Below are positions 1-8,437 of a stretch of DNA of 19,475 nt, one piece after another. Both the position numbers and the translations under genes were made by a program. A model generated the notes under the pieces. It had not been told where the DNA came from. It saw nothing but the letters and a program-made list of their open reading frames with translations, and searched no databases. The stretch comes from an uncultured Romboutsia sp. Lineage in GTDB: Bacteria > Bacillota > Clostridia > Peptostreptococcales > Peptostreptococcaceae. Position 1 is the stretch's first letter. Each line of letters starts with the position of its first letter. The stretch lies in assembly GCA_937907205.1 (NCBI GenBank), contig CALESE010000097.1, positions 1 through 19,475 on the forward strand. The letters are read 5' to 3'.

Positions 1-1194
1 ATGGCAAGACATTTATTTACTTCAGAATCAGTAACAGAAGGACATCCAGATAAAATATGCGATCAAATATCTGATGCAATATTAGACGAATTATTAAAGC
101 AAGATCCATTATCAAGAGTTGCTTGCGAAACTACAGTAACTACAGGACTTGTACTTGTAGCAGGGGAAATAACAACAAAGGCATATGCGGATATACCTAA
201 AATAGTAAGAGAAACAGTAAGAGAAATTGGATATGATAGAGCAAAATTTGGATTTGACTGTGATACATGTGCAGTTATAACTTCTATAGATGAGCAATCA
301 GGGGATATAGCTATGGGAGTTGATGAAGCTCTAGAAAGTAGAGATGGGAAACAAACAGAAGAAGAAATAGAAGCTATAGGAGCAGGTGACCAAGGTATAA
401 TGTTTGGTTTTGCTTGTAATGAAACAGAAGAATTAATGCCACTTCCAATATCATTAGCTCATAAATTAGCGAAAAGATTAACAGAAGTTAGAAAAAATAA
501 TACATTAGGGTACTTAAGACCAGATGGAAAGACTCAAGTAACTGTAGAATATGAAGGAAATACTCCTGTAAGAGTTCACACAGTGTTAATATCTACTCAA
601 CATGGAGAAGAAGTAACTAATGAAACTATAAGAGAAGATTTAATAAATCATGTAATAAAAGCTGTAATACCATCAGAATTATTAGATGAAGAAACTGAGA
701 TATATATAAATCCAACTGGAAGATTTGTTGTAGGAGGACCACAAGGAGATACAGGTCTTACAGGAAGAAAAATAATAATAGATACTTATGGAGGATACTC
801 AAGACACGGTGGAGGAGCATTCTCAGGAAAAGATGCAACTAAAGTTGATAGATCTGCTGCATATGCTGCAAGATATGTTGCTAAGAATATAGTTGCTGCG
901 GGGCTTGCTGATAAGTGTGAAATAGAACTTGCATATGCAATAGGTGTTGCAAAACCTCTATCTATATTTATAGATACATTTGGAACTGGAAAAGTGTCAG
1001 AAGAAAAATTAGTAGAATTAGTTGAAAAGAATTTTGACTTAAGACCAGGATCTATAATAAGAGATTTAGATTTAAGAAAACCAATATTTAAGTCAACAGC
1101 AGCTTATGGACATTTTGGTAGAACAGACGTTGATTTACCATGGGAAAGAACTGATAAAGTTGAAGATTTAAAAAAACAAGCTTTAGAACAATAA
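1..1194 (+). CDS. metK: S-adenosylmethionine synthetase
   Basis: Cytoplasmic enzyme that makes S-adenosylmethionine from methionine and ATP, releasing phosphate and diphosphate. The 397 residues match the usual family length. The N-terminal signature GHPDKICDQISDAILD (about residues 14-29) carries the ATP/Mg-binding His and Asp. GAGDQG (127-132) is the second family signature. The glycine-rich P-loop-like stretch GGGAFSGKDATKVDR lies in the C-terminal half. The ATG is the first base of the window, so the ribosome binding site and any upstream leader (SAM riboswitches are common here in Clostridia) cannot be seen. recD2 follows after 145 bases. Codon use matches the neighbours. The identification is secure. 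Confidence 0.98.
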   Translation: MARHLFTSESVTEGHPDKICDQISDAILDELLKQDPLSRVACETTVTTGLVLVAGEITTKAYADIPKIVRETVREIGYDRAKFGFDCDTCAVITSIDEQSGDIAMGVDEALESRDGKQTEEEIEAIGAGDQGIMFGFACNETEELMPLPISLAHKLAKRLTEVRKNNTLGYLRPDGKTQVTVEYEGNTPVRVHTVLISTQHGEEVTNETIREDLINHVIKAVIPSELLDEETEIYINPTGRFVVGGPQGDTGLTGRKIIIDTYGGYSRHGGGAFSGKDATKVDRSAAYAARYVAKNIVAAGLADKCEIELAYAIGVAKPLSIFIDTFGTGKVSEEKLVELVEKNFDLRPGSIIRDLDLRKPIFKSTAAYGHFGRTDVDLPWERTDKVEDLKKQALEQ

Positions 1195-1199
1195 TTTAA

Positions 1200-1266
1200 A
1201 AAATCACCTCTAAAATGTAATTATTTTTTAGTATAAACTATTAATATTACCTTAAGGGGTGATTTT
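1200..1266 (+). other. Imperfect inverted repeat after metK, possible terminator
   Basis: An 11-base arm (1200-1210, AAAATCACCTC) is complementary to 1256-1266 (GGGGTGATTTT) with one G-U pair. The arms enclose about 45 AT-rich bases, and the 3' arm is followed by a T-rich stretch. It may act as a metK terminator or as a stem around an inner structure. The long loop makes it a weak terminator candidate. A TATAAT at 1283-1288 could be the -10 of a recD2 promoter, but no good -35 element lies at the right distance. Confidence 0.35.
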
Positions 1267-1339
1267 ATTTTACAGAATAAGGTATAATAATTACAACTTA
1301 AGTACAGTATAGAAATATTATTGTTTGTAGGAGAGAAGT

Positions 1340-3560
1340 ATGGAAAGATTAGAAGGAATGATAAGTGACATAGTATTTAAAAATGAAGATAACGGATATA
1401 CAATAGCTCATTTAGCAAACCCAGATAATGAAGTAGTAATAGTAGGGTGTATGCCAACTTTATCTGTAGGTGAAAGTATAGAAGTAGAAGGAAAGTGGGT
1501 AAATCATAAAACTTATGGTACTCAATTTGAAGTTAATAAATTTATGCCAATAACTCCATCATCACTTGAAGGAATATATGTGTTTTTATCTTCAGGAATG
1601 ATAAATGGAATAGGAGAAAAGATGGCAAAAAGGATTATAGATAAGTTTGGAGTAAATACATTAGATATAATTCAAAATGATCCAGATAGGCTTAAAGAGG
1701 TTGAAGGTATAGGAGTAAAAAAGATTAACCAGATAGTTAAAAGTTATGAGGAAAATAGAGAACTAAGAAATATAATTATAGAATTATCTCCATTTGGAAT
1801 AACTCCTAATTATTGTATGAGAATTTATAAAAAATATAAGAGTAAGGCAATAGATATAATAAATAAAAATCCGTATAAATTAGCTGAAGATATAAGAGGA
1901 ATAGGATTTAAAATAGCAGATGATATAGCTAGCAAGATTGGAATAGAAAAAAATTCAAAGGATAGAGTCTGCCAAGGAATTATATACTCATTAAATCAAT
2001 CATTAGGAAATGGACATACTTATCTACCGGAACACATTCTAATACAAGAGTCGCATAAACTTCTACAAGTTGATATTGATCTTATAAAACAGTGTATAAT
2101 GGATTTAACTTATGACCAAAAGATACATATAGAAAAGATGAATGGGCAAAATTTAATTTATCTAATACCATATTACTTATCTGAAAATGGAGTATGTAAA
2201 CAGATAGTTAAATTAGCTCAAGCAGAATTTAAAAATTTAAATATAGATATAGAAGAAGAAATAAGAGTGGTTGAAGAAGAAGCTAATATAAAGCTAGCTA
2301 CAAATCAAGCAAAAGCTGTTAAAGAAGCTATAGAAAGTGGCGTTGTAATAGTTACTGGAGGACCTGGAACGGGTAAAACCACAACAATAAACACTATAAT
2401 AAAGATATTTGAAAATAATGACCAAGAAGTAGTTTTAGCAGCGCCAACAGGAAGAGCAGCTAAGAGAATGAGTGAGACGTCAAATAAAGAAGCTAAAACT
2501 ATACATAGATTGCTAGAAATGGGATTTGCAACTGATAGTGACCAACTAGAGTTTATGAAATGAGGAAGAACCGATAAAAGCAGATGTAATAATAGTTGAT
2601 GAAGTATCCATGGTAGATATATTATTAATGTATTCACTACTTCGAGCTGTAAAAGTAGGAACTAGGCTAATATTAGTTGGAGATAGCGATCAGTTACCAT
2701 CAGTAGGTGCTGGAAATGTACTAAAAGATTTAATAGATTCAAATGTTATAAATGTTGTAGAATTAAATGAAATTTTTAGACAAGCAAGAGAAAGTATGAT
2801 AGTTGTGAATGCTCATAAAATAAATAATGGTCAGCCCCTACATTTAAATGCTAAAGGTAAAGACTTTTTCTTTATAAAAAAATCAACTAATGAAGAAATA
2901 TTGCAAGAAATAATAGGTTTAGTTAATGAAAGACTTCCTAAGTTTTATAATGTAGATAAAATAAAAGATATACAAGTACTGGCATCTATGAGAAAAGGAG
3001 ACTTGGGTGTAAACAATCTTAATGTAGAACTTCAAAAATACCTTAATCAACCTGAAAAATATAAAGTAGAAGAAAGTTTTCAAAAGAGGATTTTTAGAGT
3101 AGGAGATAAAGTAATGCAAATAAAAAATAACTACACAAAAAAATGGGAAAATGAAGATTCTACAGATAGTGGTGAAGGCGTATATAATGGAGATATAGGA
3201 TATGTATATCATATAGATAAAGAGAAAAGAACTGTGTATGTTATATTTGATAATAGTAAAATAGTGTCATATAAATATGATGAATTAGATGAATTAGACC
3301 ATAGTTTCTGTACAACAATACATAAAAGTCAAGGTAGTGAGTTCCCTGTAGTAGTTATACCTATAACATGGGCACCACCAATGTTACTAAGTAGAAACTT
3401 AATATATACAGCTGTAACAAGAGCTAAAAAATTAGTTGTATTAGTAGGAGATGTAAAGTACTTAGAATATATGATAAAAAATAATAGAACTAATGAAAGG
3501 TATTCAAATTTAGCATATAAGCTAAATCAATTTAACGTAGAAGGGTTGTTAGTTAAATAA
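1340..3560 (+). pseudogene. recD2: RecD2-like ATP-dependent DNA helicase, broken by a frameshift
   Basis: Superfamily 1B 5'-3' DNA helicase of the RecD2/YrrC type, with a role in DNA repair and recombination. The N-terminal part (1340-2563) has helix-hairpin-helix-like stretches (GIGEKMAKRI, VEGIGVKKI), Walker A GGPGTGKT (about residues 340-347) and APTGRAAKRM. It then stops at TGA 2561-2563. The remainder continues in the +1 frame with no gap in homology: VDEVSMVD (motif II), GDSDQLPSVGAG (motif III), HKSQGSEFP and YTAVTRAKK (motif VI). Joining the frames gives about 739 residues, the usual RecD2 length. One surplus A (or two missing bases) near 2556-2562 explains the break. The ATG at 1340 has AGGAG six bases upstream. 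The internal ATG at 2610 has no ribosome binding site, so the second half is probably not made alone. The cause may be a true mutation or a sequence error. Confidence 0.9.
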
Positions 3561-3562
3561 AT

Positions 3563-4342
3563 ATGAAAAATGATAGTAGAGATATATCAAAAATATTTAA
3601 ATACTTAACTAATATATTAATAGATTTTATATATCCAGATAATATAACTTGTATTATTTGTAACAATCCAATTAATAAAAATAATACATATTCTATGTGT
3701 AAATCATGTTTTAATGAAATGAATTTTATATTAGATGGATGCATAAAATGTGGTAAGCCAATAATATATCATTCTTTAGAAAAACAAGATATAAGTGGAT
3801 GTAGTAGTTGTTTTAACAAAACATTTTATTTTGATAAATCAATTTCATGTATAGAATATAATGATATTAGCAAAAAACTAATATTAGATTTTAAATATAA
3901 AAGTAAAACATATATGAGTAATTATATAGCAGATATCATGAAGGAAAAGTTAGAAATAGAAAATATAAAATTTGATTGTATACTTTACGTTCCATTACAC
4001 AAAAAAAGATTGAAAAAAAGAGGATTTAATCAATCTAAAAAAATAGCAATTAAGCTTGGAAAATTAATTAATAAACCTTCATATGATATTTTAATTAGAA
4101 AAAAATATACAAAACCTTTGTATAATCTAAGTAAAGATGAACGTAATAAAATTTTAAAAAATGTATTTAAAATTACAGATAATATAAAGATTAAAAATAA
4201 AAATATTTTATTAATAGATGATATTTTTACTACTGGGTCAACTGTAAATGAAATATCAAAATTATTAAAATTGGAAGGTGCAAATAAGGTTTATGTAATG
4301 ACATTATTAACTAGAAGCAATGATACTTATGTTAAGGCATAA
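3563..4342 (+). CDS. comFC: ComF family protein (ComFC-like phosphoribosyltransferase)
   Basis: ComF-family protein of 259 residues. Members are linked to DNA uptake and competence, and carry a type I phosphoribosyltransferase-like fold. The N-terminus has a string of CxxC pairs (C30/C33, C46/C49, C60/C63 and a further CSSC near 82), consistent with zinc binding. The C-terminus has the PRPP-binding motif ILLIDDIFTTGSTVNE (about 214-229). The ATG at 3563 is two bases past the recD2 stop and has no clear Shine-Dalgarno sequence, so translation may depend on coupling to recD2. No terminator lies between its stop and the promoter of the following RNA gene. The exact biochemical function of ComFC is not settled. 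Family assignment is strong. Confidence 0.92.
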   Translation: MKNDSRDISKIFKYLTNILIDFIYPDNITCIICNNPINKNNTYSMCKSCFNEMNFILDGCIKCGKPIIYHSLEKQDISGCSSCFNKTFYFDKSISCIEYNDISKKLILDFKYKSKTYMSNYIADIMKEKLEIENIKFDCILYVPLHKKRLKKRGFNQSKKIAIKLGKLINKPSYDILIRKKYTKPLYNLSKDERNKILKNVFKITDNIKIKNKNILLIDDIFTTGSTVNEISKLLKLEGANKVYVMTLLTRSNDTYVKA

Positions 4343-4349
4343 ATTACTA

Positions 4350-4378
4350 TTGACATATATCAATTAAGATATTAAAAT
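4350..4378 (+). promoter_or_regulatory. Sigma-A-type promoter of the raiA RNA
   Basis: A perfect -35 TTGACA (4350-4355) is followed, after a 17-base spacer, by TAAAAT (4373-4378), five of six matches to the -10 consensus. The start point is predicted near 4385, one or two bases before the 5' arm of the RNA's closing stem at 4387. That agreement supports both calls. The promoter begins eight bases after the comFC stop. Confidence 0.85.
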
Positions 4379-4384
4379 AAATAA

Positions 4385-4619
4385 GTAATATTTAGGTCTG
4401 TGGTTGAAAGTCCAAGCCAGTTGCAGGCAAAAGGATCCACGTAAGTCAACACTAAAAATTGGGTTGATGATCATGGTGCAGCTTAGAAGTAAGACCTACC
4501 GATATAAAATCGAGAGAGTTAGTAGTACGGCAAACCCAAGCGAACCCTCCAGTAGGCGAGTGTGGGGTCAAAGACCAGGTCAGCTAAATATTTAAAAGTA
4601 CCTATATAGGTGCTTTTTT
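4385..4619 (+). ncRNA. raiA RNA: raiA motif structured RNA
   Basis: Structured non-coding RNA recognised as the raiA motif, from its position between comFC and hpf/raiA and from its composition. It is far richer in G and C than its surroundings, as expected for a conserved RNA in an AT-rich genome. A 9-bp closing stem pairs 4387-4395 (AATATTTAG) exactly with 4584-4592 (CTAAATATT). Inner helices that can be read include 4445-4450 with 4463-4468, 4500-4503 with 4509-4512, and 4544-4548 with 4564-4568. It has its own promoter upstream and an intrinsic terminator from 4594, giving a transcript of about 235 bases. The family occurs in Firmicutes and Actinobacteria. Disruption in Clostridium acetobutylicum was reported to affect sporulation and aggregation, but the mechanism is unknown. 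RNase P RNA was considered and rejected on length. Confidence 0.85.
4594..4619 (+). terminator. Intrinsic terminator of the raiA RNA
   Basis: A 10-bp stem (4594-4603 AAAAGTACCT with 4608-4617 AGGTGCTTTT, one G-U pair) has an ATAT loop and runs into a T tract ending at 4619. It directly follows the closing stem and separates the RNA from hpf. Confidence 0.9.
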
Positions 4620-4801
4620 GCGTTATAGAAAATTATATCGATATAGTGATTTTGAAAGCAAAAAAGATTTTGAGCAACTATATGACTTAAGCGAAGTGAA
4701 TTTTTTATAAAAATTTAAAAATATAAAAAATAATAAATATAGTATTAAAAATAAAATTGCGACAAAAATTAACAAAATAATAAACAGTATATGTTGATTT
4801 T
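4620..4801. other. AT-rich spacer with no recognised gene
   Basis: Extremely AT-rich stretch between the raiA RNA terminator and the DnaA-box-like cluster. A short open frame (about 4618-4710, TTG start, no ribosome binding site) is the only coding-like signal and resembles nothing recognised. A site at 4757-4766 (reverse strand TTTGTCGCAA) is one mismatch from a Spo0A box, which is too weak to call. Confidence 0.5.
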
Positions 4802-4904
4802 TGTGGATATATATAGATTAATAAATAGCTTGAAATACGCGAAAAAGTAGTTATTAACAATTATATCCACATTATTCACAATATATTAATAATAATAATC
4901 CACA
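4802..4904. promoter_or_regulatory. Cluster of DnaA-box-like sites
   Basis: Four sites resemble TTATNCACA. 4802-4810 on the minus strand reads ATATCCACA (one mismatch). 4863-4871 reads ATATCCACA (one mismatch). 4872-4880 reads TTATTCACA (exact) and directly abuts the previous site. 4896-4904 reads TAATCCACA (one mismatch). The first site and its partner form an exact 10-base inverted repeat (4802-4811 and 4862-4871). A run of four TAA triplets lies at 4887-4898. Such clusters bind DnaA at origins and at remote chromosomal sites in Bacillus. Function here is inferred from sequence only. Confidence 0.5.
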
Positions 4905-4982
4905 TTATCGTTATTAAGTACCAGTTATGAAAATAATAATTTTGTTTGAATAGATTAGTTTATAAAAGCTAACAATAAAAAT

Positions 4983-5011
4983 AAAGGATTAGTTCAATTA
5001 GAATAGAATAT
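4983..5011 (+). promoter_or_regulatory. Candidate sigma-H promoter of hpf
   Basis: AAAGGATTA (4983-4991) fits the sigma-H -35 consensus RNAGGAWWW at every position. After exactly 11 bases, ATAGAATAT (5003-5011) fits the -10 consensus RNNGAATWW at every position. The predicted start lies just before the leader hairpin at 5019. The B. subtilis hpf homologue (yvyD) is known to be transcribed by sigma-H and sigma-B, which fits this role. Confidence 0.65.
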
Positions 5012-5018
5012 ATTATTA

Positions 5019-5050
5019 AAAGTATAAACTTATACTTTCATAACTGAAAG
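5019..5050 (+). promoter_or_regulatory. Competing small hairpins in the hpf leader
   Basis: 5019-5026 (AAAGTATA) pairs with 5031-5038 (TATACTTT) around a 4-base loop. The overlapping CTTTC at 5035-5039 can instead pair with GAAAG at 5046-5050, which covers part of the hpf ribosome binding site. The two pairings exclude each other. Both stems are short, so a regulatory role is speculative. Confidence 0.3.
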
Positions 5051-5061
5051 GAGATGTTCTT

Positions 5062-5607
5062 ATGAAAATAACAATATCTGGAAAGCAACTTGAATTAACA
5101 GAAAGTATAAAAAGAGCTATAGAGGAAAAATTAGGAAAGTTAGATTTTTACCTTAACCCAGATACGGAGCTAAAAGCAACTGTTAGTACGAGTAAATTAT
5201 CACAAAAGATAGAAGTAACAATTATACCTATAAGCGGGCCAATAATTAGAGCAGAAGACTCTGAAGAAAGTCTATATTCTGCTATAGATTCTGTTTATGA
5301 TAAATTAGATAAGCAATTAAGAAAATATAAAAGCAGATTATATGATAGACATCAAAGTAACGATAGTATAAGATTTGAAAGCATAGAAAATATAGAGAAT
5401 ATAGACTATGAAGATGAAGAAAATGAGGAAATCATAATTAGTAGACATAAGAAATTTGATGTTAAGCCAATGCATCCTCAAGAAGCAATTCTTCAAATGG
5501 ATCTTTTAGGTCATGATTTTTATATGTTTAGAAATATAGAGAGTGATGATATGGCTTTAGTTTATAAACGTAAAAGTGGCGGATATGGAATGATAGAGCA
5601 CGAATAA
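5062..5607 (+). CDS. hpf: Long-form ribosome hibernation promoting factor
   Basis: Ribosome hibernation factor of the long HPF/RaiA (YvyD) type. It binds the decoding centre of idle ribosomes and pairs two 70S particles into inactive 100S dimers in stationary phase. The 181 residues have the two expected parts: an N-terminal ribosome-binding domain (about 1-105, starting KITISGKQLELTES) and a C-terminal dimerisation domain (about 133-181, with KPMHPQEAILQMDLLGHDFYMF). An acidic linker (about 110-128) joins them. The ATG at 5062 has AAAGGAG eight bases upstream. The gene stands alone between a sigma-H-type promoter and a strong terminator, beside the raiA RNA that was named after this gene. 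Confidence 0.96.
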   Translation: MKITISGKQLELTESIKRAIEEKLGKLDFYLNPDTELKATVSTSKLSQKIEVTIIPISGPIIRAEDSEESLYSAIDSVYDKLDKQLRKYKSRLYDRHQSNDSIRFESIENIENIDYEDEENEEIIISRHKKFDVKPMHPQEAILQMDLLGHDFYMFRNIESDDMALVYKRKSGGYGMIEHE

Positions 5608-5624
5608 TTGAATTTAACTAATTA

Positions 5625-5662
5625 AAAAAGCTATCGATAAATTTAATTATCGATGGCTTTTT
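5625..5662 (+). terminator. Intrinsic terminator after hpf
   Basis: A 16-bp stem (5625-5640 with 5647-5662, one G-U pair) surrounds a 6-base loop. The arms contain the core CTATCGATAA / TTATCGATGG and end in a T tract. It makes hpf a single-gene unit, separate from secA. Confidence 0.93.
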
Positions 5663-5680
5663 AATATTAGGTAATTATAA

Positions 5681-5708
5681 TTTACATATAGTGTTTTTAT
5701 GGTAAAAT
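5681..5708 (+). promoter_or_regulatory. Likely sigma-A-type promoter of secA
   Basis: TTTACA (5681-5686) and TAAAAT (5703-5708) each match the consensus at five of six positions, with a 16-base spacer. They sit after the hpf terminator and 38 bases before the secA start codon. Confidence 0.6.
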
Positions 5709-5746
5709 GATAATATGATAATAAATGTACGAGGAGATAATATAAC

Positions 5747-8422
5747 ATGGGTTTTTTAGATAACTTATTTAATATGGCAGATAAAAAAGAACTAAAGAAG
5801 TTTAATAAAATAGTAGATCAAATAGATGCATTAGAACCTAAATTTGAATCTATGTCAGATGAAGAACTTAGAAATATGACTAATATATTTAAAGAAAGAT
5901 TAAGTAATGGTCAGACATTAGATGATATATTACCAGAAGCTTTTGCAGTAGTTAGAGAGGCATCTAGAAGAATTCTAGGGATGAGACAATATAGAGTTCA
6001 ACTTATTGGTGGTATAGTTTTACATCAAGGAAGAATCGCAGAGATGAAAACAGGAGAAGGTAAGACTTTGGTTGCAACTGCTCCAGTTTATTTAAATGCT
6101 CTTTCAGATAAAGGTGTACATGTTGTTACAGTAAATGATTATTTAGCAAAACGTGATAAAGAGCAAATGGCAAAACTTTATGAATTTTTAGGTATGACAG
6201 TTGGAGTAATTGTTCACGGGCAAGACCCACAAACAAGACGTGCTCAATATAATTGTGATATAACTTATGGAACTAATAATGAATATGGATTTGATTATCT
6301 AAAAGATAATATGGTAATACACAAAGAACAAATGGTTCAAAGGGAGCTTAATTATGCAATAGTAGATGAGGTAGACTCAATACTTGTAGATGAGGCTAGA
6401 ACACCACTTATAATATCAGGACCTGGAGATAAATCAACACATTTATATTCAGATGCTAATACTTTTGTACTAACATTAAAGCCAGAAAATTATGAAATAG
6501 ATGAAAAACAAAAATCTGTGTCATTAACAGACTCAGGTATACAAAAAGCGGAAGTTTACTTTAATGTAGAAAATATAACGGATATAGCACATATGGAATT
6601 ATATCATCATATAAATCAAGCTTTAAAAGCTCATACAATAATGAAAAATGATGTTGACTATGTATGTAAAGATGGTGAAATTGTTATAGTTGATGAATTT
6701 ACAGGAAGATTAATGTTTGGAAGAAGATATTCAGAAGGATTACACCAAGCTATAGAAGCTAAAGAGGGATTAAGAATCCAAAGAGAATCTAAAACTTTAG
6801 CTACAGTAACATTCCAAAATTATTTTAGGATGTATAACAAACTTTCTGGAATGACAGGTACAGCTAAGACAGAAGAAGAAGAATTCAAGGCTATCTACAG
6901 AATGGATGTTGTTCAAATACCAACAAATAATCCAATTCAAAGACAAGACTTACCAGATGCTGTATATAAAAATGTAAGAGGTAAGTTCAATGCAGTAGTT
7001 GAAGATATAATAGAAAGAAGTAAGAATAAACAACCTATACTTGTAGGTACAGTATCAATAGAAAACTCTGAATTAATATCACAATTATTAAAAAGAAGAG
7101 GGATTAAACATGAGGTTTTAAATGCTAAGCACCATGATAAGGAAGCAGAAATAATAGCACAAGCAGGTAGATTAGGAGCTGTAACTATAGCAACTAATAT
7201 GGCTGGTCGTGGTACAGATATAGTTTTAGGAGGAAATCCTACTTTCTTAACTAAGAAAGAAATGAAAAAATTAGGATATGATGAAAGCATAATCAATAGA
7301 GTAGATTCTTCATTAGAAGGAATAGAAAAGGAAGGAAATGAAGAATTATTTGCTGCAAGAGACCAATATAAAAAATTATATGACCAATTTAAATTGCAAA
7401 CAGAAGCAGAGCAAGAAGAAGTTATAAAAGTTGGTGGTCTTGCTATAATTGGTACTGAAAGACATGAATCTAGAAGAATTGATAATCAGTTAAGAGGTCG
7501 TGCTGGTCGTCAAGGAGATAAAGGTAGCTCAAGATTTTATATTTCATTAGAAGATGACCTTATGAGATTATTTGGAAGTGATAGAATATCTTCATTAGTT
7601 GAAAAAATAGGTCTTGAAGAAGATATGCCGATAGAACATAAAATGTTAACAAAATCTATAGAAGGTGCTCAAAAGAAAGTTGAAGGTAGAAACTTTGGGA
7701 TAAGAAAGCATGTACTTCAATATGATGATGTTATGAACAAACAAAGAGAAACGATATATTCTGAAAGAAGACGTGTATTAGAAGGTGAAAATCTTCAAGA
7801 ACAAATACAAAATATGATTCATTCTTTAATAGAAGATGGTGCTAATGCATATGTAGAAGAAAAAGGTATAAATATTGATGGATTTAAAGATTATATGTAC
7901 CATCAATTTATGCCAAAAGGAAGCATAGAAATACCAGATATGGAGAAACTTGAAGTTTCAGAATTAGTAGAAAAAGTTTACGAAATAGCAATGAAAATAT
8001 ACAATGCAAAAGAAGAATCTATAGGATCAGAAAGAATGAGAGAAATAGAAAGAGTTGTACTTCTTCAAGTTGTTGATAGTCATTGGATTGATCATATAGA
8101 TGCAATGGATCAATTACGTCAAGGTATAGGACTTCGTGCTATAGGACAACAAGACCCAGTTATAGCTTATACAAATGAAGGATTTGATATGTTTAATGAA
8201 ATGAACATGCATATAAAAGAAGATACTATAAGATATTTATTTAATATAACTGTAGAAGAACAACCAGTAGAAAGAAAACAAGTTATAGATGTAGATCATT
8301 TATCATCTAATATAACTGATGATAGCGACAGTAAAACTGTTAAAAAAGATGAAACAACAGGAAGAAATGAAGATTGCCCTTGTGGAAGTGGAAAAAAATA
8401 TAAAAAGTGTTGTGGAAGATAA
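5747..8422 (+). CDS. secA: Protein translocase ATPase SecA
   Basis: ATPase motor that pushes preproteins through the SecYEG channel. It shuttles between cytoplasm and membrane. The 891 residues include Walker A MKTGEGKT (100-107), the Walker B DEVDSILVDEARTP (207-220), the second nucleotide-binding fold with NMAGRGTDIVLGGNP, and RQGDKGSSRFYISLEDDLMRLF. At the end is a zinc-binding SEC-C tail with CPCGSGKKYKKCCG, which in other bacteria helps bind SecB or the ribosome. Length and tail indicate the housekeeping SecA1 rather than the accessory SecA2. The ATG at 5747 is preceded by AGGAG with a 10-base gap. prfB follows 15 bases later and is probably co-transcribed, an arrangement common in Firmicutes. 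Confidence 0.98.
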   Translation: MGFLDNLFNMADKKELKKFNKIVDQIDALEPKFESMSDEELRNMTNIFKERLSNGQTLDDILPEAFAVVREASRRILGMRQYRVQLIGGIVLHQGRIAEMKTGEGKTLVATAPVYLNALSDKGVHVVTVNDYLAKRDKEQMAKLYEFLGMTVGVIVHGQDPQTRRAQYNCDITYGTNNEYGFDYLKDNMVIHKEQMVQRELNYAIVDEVDSILVDEARTPLIISGPGDKSTHLYSDANTFVLTLKPENYEIDEKQKSVSLTDSGIQKAEVYFNVENITDIAHMELYHHINQALKAHTIMKNDVDYVCKDGEIVIVDEFTGRLMFGRRYSEGLHQAIEAKEGLRIQRESKTLATVTFQNYFRMYNKLSGMTGTAKTEEEEFKAIYRMDVVQIPTNNPIQRQDLPDAVYKNVRGKFNAVVEDIIERSKNKQPILVGTVSIENSELISQLLKRRGIKHEVLNAKHHDKEAEIIAQAGRLGAVTIATNMAGRGTDIVLGGNPTFLTKKEMKKLGYDESIINRVDSSLEGIEKEGNEELFAARDQYKKLYDQFKLQTEAEQEEVIKVGGLAIIGTERHESRRIDNQLRGRAGRQGDKGSSRFYISLEDDLMRLFGSDRISSLVEKIGLEEDMPIEHKMLTKSIEGAQKKVEGRNFGIRKHVLQYDDVMNKQRETIYSERRRVLEGENLQEQIQNMIHSLIEDGANAYVEEKGINIDGFKDYMYHQFMPKGSIEIPDMEKLEVSELVEKVYEIAMKIYNAKEESIGSERMREIERVVLLQVVDSHWIDHIDAMDQLRQGIGLRAIGQQDPVIAYTNEGFDMFNEMNMHIKEDTIRYLFNITVEEQPVERKQVIDVDHLSSNITDDSDSKTVKKDETTGRNEDCPCGSGKKYKKCCGR

Positions 8423-8437
8423 GTTTGGAGGAGCCAA

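Noticed and set aside
4404..4595. 63-codon open frame with many Arg and Ser residues
   Set aside because: It lies wholly inside the raiA RNA, has no ribosome binding site, and its composition reflects the RNA's higher GC content and base pairing.
4385..4619. Possible RNase P RNA because of a GAAAGTCC stretch
   Set aside because: The transcript is bounded to about 235 bases by promoter and terminator, too short for rnpB, and position between comFC and hpf fits the raiA motif.
4618..4710. Short open frame downstream of the raiA RNA
   Set aside because: TTG start inside the terminator tail, no ribosome binding site, no recognisable similarity. Short open frames arise by chance.
4757..4766. Spo0A-box-like site (reverse strand TTTGTCGCAA)
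   Set aside because: It has a mismatch within the core TGTCGAA, stands alone, and is far from the hpf promoter.
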